Assembly (NCBI GenBank): GCA_002385985.1
Contig: DGEO01000035.1
Span: 1 to 6,067, forward strand
From: Anaerolineaceae bacterium UBA3924
GTDB lineage: Bacteria; Chloroflexota; Anaerolineae; Anaerolineales; Anaerolineaceae
Reading direction: 5' to 3'
Length of the DNA stretch: 6,067 bases
The position numbers and the translations under genes were made by a program. Shown piece after piece: positions 1-4,665 of this stretch; within the stretch, counting starts at the first letter, position 1; every line of letters starts with the position of its first letter. The notes under the pieces are model-generated. The model searched no databases and was not told the DNA's origin. It saw only the letters and a program-made list of their open reading frames with translations.

Positions 1-67
1 GACAGGACTCGAACCTGTGACCTCACGGATGTGAACCGTGCGTTCTAACCAACTGAACTACGCGACC
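1..67 (-). tRNA. tRNA-Val (anticodon CAC), 3' end cut by window edge
   Basis: Read on the minus strand, the sequence folds as a tRNA. It has a 7-nt 5' acceptor strand GGTCGCG (67-61), then TA, a D-arm with stem GTTC/GAAC, an anticodon stem CACGG/CCGTG, a 7-nt anticodon loop TTCACAT and a T-arm with stem ACAGG/CCTGT around the loop TTCGAGT. The anticodon is CAC (complement of 31-33), which reads the valine codon GUG. Only the first base of the 3' acceptor strand is inside the window; the remaining six acceptor bases, discriminator and CCA lie beyond position 1. All visible stems are fully paired, so it looks functional. It is transcribed away from the arsR-like gene, from its own promoter at 87-115. 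Confidence 0.95.
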
Positions 68-86
68 GTTTCTCGACTGCGTGCAG

Positions 87-115
87 ATTTTACCACGCCA
101 GTGAATTTCCGGCAA
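87..115 (-). promoter_or_regulatory. Promoter of tRNA-Val
   Basis: On the minus strand, a -35 box TTGCCG (115-110) is followed after exactly 17 bases by a -10 box TAAAAT (92-87). A TGG just before the -10 gives an extended -10 element. Transcription would start near position 80, about 13 bases before the mature tRNA 5' end at 67, a usual short leader. It is divergent from the arsR promoter; both share the string GGTAAAATC around the -10. Predicted from sequence only. Confidence 0.7.
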
Positions 116-148
116 GGTTTTCCGGCCCGGGCAGGGCAGTTTTTTCGC

Positions 149-177
149 TTGACTTCCGCGCAAAACACAGGTAAAAT
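149..177 (+). promoter_or_regulatory. Sigma-70-type promoter of the ArsR/DUF2087 gene
   Basis: The -35 box TTGACT (149-154) is separated by 17 bases from the -10 box TAAAAT (172-177), close to the sigma-70/SigA consensus. Transcription is predicted to start near 184, giving a 5' leader of about 38 bases. The dyad at 178-199 begins one base after the -10 and covers the start site, so a protein bound there should block transcription. Confidence 0.75.
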
Positions 178-199
178 CATATCGATATGTATCGAAATG
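178..199 (+). promoter_or_regulatory. Dyad operator, probably for the adjacent ArsR-type regulator
   Basis: Two 10-base arms, CATATCGATA (178-187) and TATCGAAATG (190-199), flank a central TG and are inverted repeats with one mismatched pair (181/196). A shorter perfect 12-bp palindrome CATATCGATATG is nested at 178-189. The dyad is AT-rich in a GC-rich region and lies directly after the -10 box across the predicted start site. Winged-helix ArsR dimers bind such imperfect palindromes, commonly of 12-2-12 form, and often repress their own gene. Assigning it to the downstream gene is inference from position. Confidence 0.6.
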
Positions 200-221
200 T
201 TATTGCAGAAATGGAGCAATC

Positions 222-812
222 ATGGACACGGAAAACCTTTCTCAGGAGCTGCTGGACTTTTTCAAAGCGCTCTCGGACGCCAACCGGCTGAAAATCGTCG
301 GCCTGCTTTCGCAGCAGCCCCTCACGGTCGAGCAGCTGGCGGCCCTGCTGAACCTGGGCGTCTCGACCACCTCGCATCACCTGGCCCGGCTGAGCAAGGC
401 CGGTCTGGTCGAGGCGCGCGCAGACGGTCATTATTACTACTACTCGCTGCGCCTTGACGCGCTGCAGGAGATGGCTCAGCGCCTGCTGAAGACGGAAACC
501 CTGCCGCGCCTCTCGGAGGACGTGGACCTGGACGCTTACGACCGCAAGGTGCTGGCCACTTTCACCGACGAGGAAGGGCGCATCACCGCCTTCCCTGCCC
601 AGGAGAAGAAATACCAGGTGCTGCTGCGCTACGTGCTCAAGGCCTTCGAGCCGGGGGTGCGTTACTCAGAGAAGCAGGTGAACGAGATCCTCTCCCGCTT
701 CAGCGACGACACGGCCTCGCTGCGCCGGGGGTTGATCGAGTACAAATACATGGCCCGCGAAGGCGGCGGAGGGGCGTACTGGCGCATCGACGAGGGCGCC
801 GCGCAGGCCTGA
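222..812 (+). CDS. ArsR-family winged-helix regulator with C-terminal DUF2087 domain
   Basis: This is a 196-residue cytoplasmic, one-component transcriptional regulator. Residues about 8-90 form an ArsR-type winged helix: FFKALSDANRLKIVGLL (13-29), then a helix-turn-helix with recognition helix VSTTSHHLARLSKAGLV (47-63) and a wing rich in tyrosine (HYYYYSL, 70-76). Residues about 124-188 match DUF2087: FPAQEKK, the YSEKQVNEIL segment (148-157), LRRGLIEY (167-174) and a final YWR (186-188). The protein has no cysteine and lacks the ELCVCDL-type metal site of classical ArsR/SmtB sensors, so its ligand is probably not a thiolate-bound metal. The ATG is well supported: GGAG (213-216) lies 5 bases upstream. 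A strong promoter and overlapping dyad suggest autoregulation. It appears monocistronic, ending before a hairpin. Function of DUF2087 and target genes are unknown to me. Confidence 0.9.
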   Translation: MDTENLSQELLDFFKALSDANRLKIVGLLSQQPLTVEQLAALLNLGVSTTSHHLARLSKAGLVEARADGHYYYYSLRLDALQEMAQRLLKTETLPRLSEDVDLDAYDRKVLATFTDEEGRITAFPAQEKKYQVLLRYVLKAFEPGVRYSEKQVNEILSRFSDDTASLRRGLIEYKYMAREGGGGAYWRIDEGAAQA

Positions 813-836
813 ACCTGCCGCCAAATCTCCACCTGA

Positions 837-873
837 GAAACGATTTCTCCCTCGAGCAGGGAGAAATCGTTTC
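837..873. terminator. Perfect 16-bp inverted repeat, possible terminator of the ArsR/DUF2087 gene
   Basis: Arm GAAACGATTTCTCCCT (837-852) is exactly complementary to 858-873, with a 5-base loop CGAGC. It starts 24 bases after the regulator's stop codon and ends 36 bases before the gyrA -10 box. A terminator role fits its position, but the plus-strand tail (AATTTGAAGCTTTAG) is only weakly T-rich, and the minus-strand tail has no T run. It could instead end transcription through a different mechanism, protect the mRNA 3' end, or act as a DNA element upstream of gyrA. Confidence 0.55.
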
Positions 874-909
874 AATTTGAAGCTTTAGCACTCCCGGGCC
901 GGGATGGGG

Positions 910-915
910 TATAAT
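910..915 (+). promoter_or_regulatory. -10 box of the gyrA promoter
   Basis: A perfect TATAAT at 910-915 stands out in GC-rich surroundings; start of transcription is predicted near 922, giving a leader of about 44 bases. No good -35 box is present: TTAGCA (885-890) matches four of six consensus bases but at a long 19-base spacing, and there is no TGn extended -10. The promoter may depend on the near-perfect -10 or an activator. Confidence 0.6.
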
Positions 916-965
916 TATAAAGTTGCCTCCGGTTGATTAAATGAAGGAAGAAGGTCGAACCCCTT

Positions 966-3494
966 ATGGATATTGGTCAGGTTCAATCGGTAGATATTGA
1001 CGAGCAAATGCGGTCCGCCTACCTGGACTATGCCATGAGCGTCATCGTCGCGCGGGCGCTGCCTGACGCGCGCGACGGGCTGAAACCGGTTCACCGGCGT
1101 ATCCTGTACGGCATGTACGATATGGGCATCCGGTCGAACTCGAGCTACAAGAAATCCGCCCGTATCGTGGGTGAGGTGCTGGGCAAGTACCACCCGCACG
1201 GCGATTCGGCGGTTTACGACGCAATGGCCCGCCTGGCGCAGGACTTCTCCATGCGCTACCCGCTGGTGGACGGCCAGGGCAACTTTGGCTCCATCGACGG
1301 CGACGCCCCGGCGGCCATGCGCTACACCGAAGCGCGCTTGGCCCAGCTGGCCGAGGAGATGCTGGTCGATATCGACAAGGACACGGTCGATTTCTCCGAC
1401 AACTTCGACGGCTCGCTGAAGGAGCCGACCGTGCTGCCCTCGCGGCTGCCCAACTTGCTGCTGAACGGCTCGGCGGGTATTGCCGTGGGCATGGCAACCA
1501 ATATCCCCCCGCACAACCTGCGCGAGCTCAGCTCCGCCATTGCCTACCTGATTGATCACTACGACCAGCTGGACGAAGTCACCGTCGAAGAGCTGATGGA
1601 GCACGTCCAGGGGCCGGATTTCCCCACCGGCGGCATTATCGTCGGCAGGGAGGCCATCCGGCAGCTGTACAGCACCGGCCGGGCGCGGCTGACCGTACGC
1701 GGCGTGGCCACCATCGACGAAGTCCGCGGCCGCCAGGCCATCATTATCTCCGAGATCCCCTACCAGGTGAACAAAACCGGGCTGATCGAGCGCATCGCCG
1801 ACCTGGCCCGCGACGGCAAGCTGGACATGGTCGCCGACCTGCGGGATGAGTCCGACCGCCGGGGCATGCGAATTGTGGTCGAGCTGAAGCGCGGCGCGCA
1901 GCCCCGCAAGGTACTCAACCAGCTGTACAAGTACACCCCACTGCAGACCACCTTCGGGGCGCACATGCTGGCGCTGGTCAACGACGAGCCGCGAGCCCTC
2001 TCGCTCAAGCGGGCGCTGCAGGTGTACGTCGATCACCGGGTGAACGTGATCACCCGCCGCTCGCAGTTCGAGCTGGAAAAGGCCCGCCGCCGCGCTCACG
2101 TGCTGGAAGGCATGCTGATCGCCCTGGCCAACCTGGACGAGGTGATCAAGACCATCCGCGAGGCCCGCGACGGAGACGTGGCCAAAGTTCAGCTGATAGA
2201 GCGCTTCCAGCTCACCGACGTGCAGGCCCAGGCCATTCTGGACATGCAGCTGCGCCGCCTGGCCGCGCTGGAGCGGCAGAAGATCGAAGATGAGCACCGC
2301 GAGACCATGGCGCGCATCGCCGACCTGGAAGACCTGCTGGCCCACCCGAAGCGCATCCTGGAGGTGATCAAGGAAGACCTGGCCGACCTGACCGAAAAGT
2401 ACGGCGACGAGCGCCGCACGCGCATCTCGCTCGAGGCCAGCGAATCCTTCAACGAGGAGGACCTGATCGCCGACGAGCAGGTGCTGATCACCATCACCAA
2501 CAAGGGCTACGTCAAGCGGGTCAACACCCGGGTATACCGCTCGCAGATGCGCGGCGGCCGCGGGGTGATGGGCCAGACGCTGAAGGACAACGACGAGGTG
2601 CTGATGCTGATCCCGGCGCGCACCCTGCATACGGTGCTGTTCTTCACCAACCGGGGCAAGGTGTACTCCGAGAAGGTCTACAACCTGCCGGACGGCGGCC
2701 GCACCGACCGCGGCGTGCCGATTGTCAACGTGATCAGCCTGCTGCCCGATGAGCAGGTCACCGCGGCGGTGGCTGTGCCGCACTTCGGCTCCGGGTACCT
2801 GACCCTGGCCACCCGGCGCGGCCGGGTGAAGCGCATGGTGCTCTCAGAGTTCGCCAGCGTGCGCCCGTCCGGCCTGATTGCCATCAACCTGGATGAGGGC
2901 GACGAGCTGTGCTGGGTGCGCCTGACGAAGGGCAGCGACGATATTATCCTGATCACGGCCAACGGCCAGGCGCTGCGCTTCTCGGAGAAGATGATCCGCT
3001 CAATGGGCCGCCAGGCTGCCGGCGTGACGGGCATCCGCCTGCACGAGGGGGACCAGGTGGCCTCGATGGAGGTCGTCCAGCCGGGGACCTGCCTGCTGGT
3101 GGTCACCGATAAGGGCTACGGCAAGCGCGTTCCGGTGGAGGATTTCCCGGTCAAGGGCCGGGCGACCGGCGGCGTGCGCGCGCTGGACCCGCGCAATCAG
3201 GATAGATTCGGCAAAGTGGCCACCGCCCGGGTGGTGGAGGACGATGACGAGGTCACGCTGATTTCGGCCAGCGGGATCATCATCCGCATCAAGGTGGGGC
3301 AGATCAGCAAGCTCAGCCGCGCCGCGCGAGGTGTGCGCCTGATGGACCTGGCCGAAGGGGACACGGTGGCTTCGGTGGCGCGCCTGTCCAGCGCCGATAT
3401 CACCAGCGGAGCGGACGGCACCAGCCCGGGTGAGGAAAATGGGCGCGTGCCGGCGGACGAACTGCCGGAGGCGGAAGCGCCGGCGGCTGAATAA
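966..3494 (+). CDS. gyrA: DNA gyrase subunit A
   Basis: This 842-residue protein is the DNA cleavage and wrapping subunit of gyrase (GyrA2GyrB2), which introduces negative supercoils using ATP. The N-terminal breakage-reunion domain (about 1-490) carries the catalytic Arg119-Tyr120 in AAMRYTE and the quinolone pocket HPHGDSAVYD, with Ser81 and Asp85 at the positions of E. coli Ser83 and Asp87, the usual sensitive residues. The C-terminal beta-pinwheel (about 503-807) shows six repeats of the form 'TnkGyvkR...rGv', followed by an acidic, proline/alanine-rich tail (808-842). The GyrA box in blade 1 is QMRGGRG (527-533) rather than the usual Q(R/K)RGG(R/K)G. The insertion of about 40 residues seen in E. 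coli is absent. ATG 966 is the only start available after the in-frame stop at 942-944; a purine-rich GAAGG (950-954) sits 11 bases upstream, rather far. gyrB is not adjacent. A topoisomerase IV subunit (ParC) is the alternative, but the six blades favour GyrA. Confidence 0.95.
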   Translation: MDIGQVQSVDIDEQMRSAYLDYAMSVIVARALPDARDGLKPVHRRILYGMYDMGIRSNSSYKKSARIVGEVLGKYHPHGDSAVYDAMARLAQDFSMRYPLVDGQGNFGSIDGDAPAAMRYTEARLAQLAEEMLVDIDKDTVDFSDNFDGSLKEPTVLPSRLPNLLLNGSAGIAVGMATNIPPHNLRELSSAIAYLIDHYDQLDEVTVEELMEHVQGPDFPTGGIIVGREAIRQLYSTGRARLTVRGVATIDEVRGRQAIIISEIPYQVNKTGLIERIADLARDGKLDMVADLRDESDRRGMRIVVELKRGAQPRKVLNQLYKYTPLQTTFGAHMLALVNDEPRALSLKRALQVYVDHRVNVITRRSQFELEKARRRAHVLEGMLIALANLDEVIKTIREARDGDVAKVQLIERFQLTDVQAQAILDMQLRRLAALERQKIEDEHRETMARIADLEDLLAHPKRILEVIKEDLADLTEKYGDERRTRISLEASESFNEEDLIADEQVLITITNKGYVKRVNTRVYRSQMRGGRGVMGQTLKDNDEVLMLIPARTLHTVLFFTNRGKVYSEKVYNLPDGGRTDRGVPIVNVISLLPDEQVTAAVAVPHFGSGYLTLATRRGRVKRMVLSEFASVRPSGLIAINLDEGDELCWVRLTKGSDDIILITANGQALRFSEKMIRSMGRQAAGVTGIRLHEGDQVASMEVVQPGTCLLVVTDKGYGKRVPVEDFPVKGRATGGVRALDPRNQDRFGKVATARVVEDDDEVTLISASGIIIRIKVGQISKLSRAARGVRLMDLAEGDTVASVARLSSADITSGADGTSPGEENGRVPADELPEAEAPAAE

Positions 3495-3503
3495 AAGCCA
3501 TGG

Positions 3504-3532
3504 AACCGGAGGTCAACACCTCCGGTTTTTTT
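3504..3532 (+). terminator. Intrinsic terminator of gyrA
   Basis: A 10-bp GC-rich stem AACCGGAGGT (3504-3513) pairs with ACCTCCGGTT (3518-3527) around a CAAC loop and runs into seven consecutive T residues (3526-3532). It begins 9 bases after the gyrA stop codon. On the minus strand the stem is followed by CC rather than a T run, so it should act mainly on gyrA transcripts and only weakly, if at all, on the convergent birA operon. Confidence 0.93.
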
Positions 3533-3555
3533 ATGCAGCGCTGCGCCGGGCTGGA

Positions 3556-3744
3556 TCAGGCGGGCAGCACAATGCGCCCGGTCAGCACCAGCAGCAGCCA
3601 GCACAGCACGGTGACGACAACGAAAATCAGCGCGGCCAGCATGAACCGCTGCGAGGCGGTCAGGCCGAGGAACTGGCGGTTTTCGTTTTCCGCGTCTTCC
3701 GCTTCGAGGGAAGCATTGGCTGCGTTGCGTAAATCGTCCAGCAT
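3556..3744 (-). CDS. Small single-pass membrane protein translated after birA
   Basis: This encodes 62 residues. I do not recognise a named family. The first 32 residues are polar and acidic (LEAEDAENEN at 13-22), probably helical, followed by LTASQRF (28-34) and a hydrophobic segment of about 21 residues (34-54) typical of one transmembrane helix, then a short tail TGRIVLPA (55-62). There is no signal-peptide cleavage site that I can see, so it is probably a membrane-anchored protein; orientation is uncertain because few basic residues flank the helix. It is very likely real: its ATG overlaps the birA stop codon in TAATG, and a strong AGGAG ribosome-binding site lies 7 bases upstream inside the birA end. 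Co-translation with birA suggests shared expression, not necessarily shared function. No clear terminator follows on this strand before it converges on gyrA. Confidence 0.8.
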   Translation of the reverse strand: MLDDLRNAANASLEAEDAENENRQFLGLTASQRFMLAALIFVVVTVLCWLLLVLTGRIVLPA

Positions 3745-4547
3745 TAACTTTCTCCTACCTGTGAGTTTTCAATGGGCCTGAGGGTGACGTCGCCGGCCGC
3801 CACCAGGTGTTCGCCGCCGTTTTCCAGCGCCAGGCGCAGCTGGCCGGAGGGTTCGACCCCCAGCACGGTGCCGCGTTCGGCCGGGCGGCCGGGGGAGCGC
3901 ACCGCCACCACCTGCCCGCAGAAGGCCAGGTGCCTGTTCCAGGCCTCCAGCAGCCGGGGCTGGCCGAGATGCACCCGCCAGGCAAAAAGGGCGGCGAGCA
4001 CTCGGGCCAGAAAGTCCACCCGGTCCACGGGGCGGCCCAGCTCGGCCTCCACGCAGGTGGGCGGGTAGAGCTGCTCGCCGCCGGCGGGCACGGAATCCGG
4101 TGCAAGGTTGATACCCACGCCCTGCACCAGCCCGTTGAGCCGGTCCTCGTTCCAGGAAACCTCGTTGAGCACGCCGGCTGCCTTTTTGCGCCGGAGAAGC
4201 ACGTCGTTGGGCCACTTGATTTCCACCGGCAGCCCGTAATGCCCGCCCAGCACATCGACCAGCGCCAGCGAGGGCAGGGCGGTGAACTGGGCCAGGTGGC
4301 TGGCCTCTTCCTCCGTCGGCCGCAGGATGAGGCTGAAGGCCAGCGCGGCCCCCGGCGGGGTGTGCCAGGAGCGGTTGAGCCGGCCGCGCCCGCGGGTCTG
4401 CTGATCGGCGATCACCAGGGCGCCGTCCGGTGCGCCTTCGGCCAGCCAGGCCATGGCGTCGTCGTTGGTCGACCCGGTGACCGGCAGGTAGCGCAGGTCT
4501 GGGATGGGCAGGCCCTTCAGGGCTTCTCTCAGGCCGGTTTCATCCAT
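3744..4547 (-). CDS. birA: Biotin--[acetyl-CoA-carboxylase] ligase, group I (no DNA-binding domain)
   Basis: This 267-residue cytoplasmic enzyme activates biotin with ATP to biotinyl-AMP and attaches it to the lysine of biotin carrier domains such as that of acetyl-CoA carboxylase, feeding fatty-acid synthesis. The catalytic domain shows GSTN (25-28), the nucleotide/biotin loop TRGRGRLNRSW (51-61), KWPNDVLL (111-118), KAAGVLNE (122-129) with Lys122 at the position of E. coli Lys183, and QGVGINL (142-148). The C-terminal SH3-like domain (about 205-259) carries RGTVLGVEPSGQLRL. There is no N-terminal helix-turn-helix, so unlike E. coli BirA it should not repress biotin genes itself. The ATG at 4547 is preceded by only a weak AGG and by a -10-like TACAAT placed for a leaderless mRNA. 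The stop overlaps the next gene's start. Start choice is likely because the N-terminus aligns with group I enzymes. Confidence 0.95.
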   Translation of the reverse strand: MDETGLREALKGLPIPDLRYLPVTGSTNDDAMAWLAEGAPDGALVIADQQTRGRGRLNRSWHTPPGAALAFSLILRPTEEEASHLAQFTALPSLALVDVLGGHYGLPVEIKWPNDVLLRRKKAAGVLNEVSWNEDRLNGLVQGVGINLAPDSVPAGGEQLYPPTCVEAELGRPVDRVDFLARVLAALFAWRVHLGQPRLLEAWNRHLAFCGQVVAVRSPGRPAERGTVLGVEPSGQLRLALENGGEHLVAAGDVTLRPIENSQVGES

Positions 4548-4553
4548 GGCCTA

Positions 4554-4584
4554 ATTGTAATCCAAAGCCGGCCGGGCCGATCAA
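4554..4584 (-). promoter_or_regulatory. Putative promoter of birA, suggesting a leaderless mRNA
   Basis: On the minus strand, TACAAT (4559-4554) is a good -10 box whose last base is 7 nucleotides before the A of the birA ATG (4547), so the predicted transcription start coincides with the start codon. A -35-like TTGATC (4584-4579) is 19 bases upstream, longer than ideal. No proper Shine-Dalgarno sequence precedes the ATG. Evidence is sequence-only. Confidence 0.5.
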
Positions 4585-4603
4585 TCTTAAAAAAACCGGC
4601 CGG
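4568..4603. repeat. Paired CCGGCCGG palindromes between divergent birA and cbiM
   Basis: The self-complementary octamer CCGGCCGG occurs at 4568-4575 and 4596-4603, separated by 20 mostly AT-rich bases including a run of seven A. The first copy is within the birA promoter spacer; the second sits where a -35 box of cbiM would be. They could be sites for a regulator of both genes, or chance in GC-rich DNA. I see no T run behind a proper stem-loop on either strand that would make this a terminator. Confidence 0.3.
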
Positions 4604-4615
4604 GGAGCGAGGGGA

Positions 4616-4624
4616 TGGTATACT
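4616..4624 (+). promoter_or_regulatory. Extended -10 promoter of the cbiM operon
   Basis: TGG followed directly by TATACT (4619-4624) forms an extended -10 element (TGnTATAnT-like). Transcription would begin near 4631, giving a leader of about 35-56 bases depending on the start codon. No recognisable -35 is present at 4596-4601. The leader is far too short for a cobalamin riboswitch and I see no NikR-like dyad. This start excludes the in-frame ATG at 4615 as a translation start from this promoter. Confidence 0.55.
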
Positions 4625-4647
4625 CTCTTGTTGAGAAAATTTGCAAT

Positions 4648-4654
4648 AAGGAGG
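4648..4654 (+). promoter_or_regulatory. Strong Shine-Dalgarno sequence upstream of cbiM
   Basis: AAGGAGG is a near-perfect anti-16S match. It is 11 bases from ATG 4666 and 32 bases from ATG 4687. It therefore favours translation from 4666, which adds seven residues (MFFSPVT) before the conserved MHIPDG N-terminus. A second, weaker GAGG (4661-4664) is only one base from ATG 4666. Confidence 0.7.
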
Positions 4655-4665
4655 TTTTCAGAGGC

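Noticed and set aside
38..457. 139-codon plus-strand frame starting inside the tRNA
   Set aside because: It begins in the tRNA gene, crosses two promoters and overlaps the real ArsR/DUF2087 gene in another frame.
941..1000. 19-codon open frame overlapping the start of gyrA (ATG 941), possible leader peptide
   Set aside because: It has no ribosome-binding site upstream, the purine-rich region inside it serves gyrA, and the peptide has no run of regulatory codons. Nothing beyond its position supports it.
915..2783. 622-codon open frame on the minus strand opposite gyrA
   Set aside because: It lies wholly antisense to an intact, well-conserved gyrA. The translated protein is low-complexity, rich in His, Gln, Val and Leu, and has no recognisable domain. 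Long stop-free antisense frames are expected in GC-rich genes.
3535..3544. GCAGCGCTGC palindrome after the gyrA terminator as a terminator for the minus-strand operon
   Set aside because: It is a 10-base self-complementary string with no room for a loop and a stable stem. The T-rich side belongs to the gyrA terminator.
3807..4634. 275-codon plus-strand open frame opposite birA
   Set aside because: It is antisense to the well-supported birA catalytic and C-terminal domains, its product is composition-biased, and it has no ribosome-binding site. It is a shadow of birA.
4615..4665. Extending CbiM to the first in-frame ATG at 4615
   Set aside because: This ATG overlaps the extended -10 element, upstream of the predicted transcript start, and the extra residues (MVYSLVEKICNKEVFRG) cross the strong AAGGAGG ribosome-binding site, so it is unlikely to be translated.
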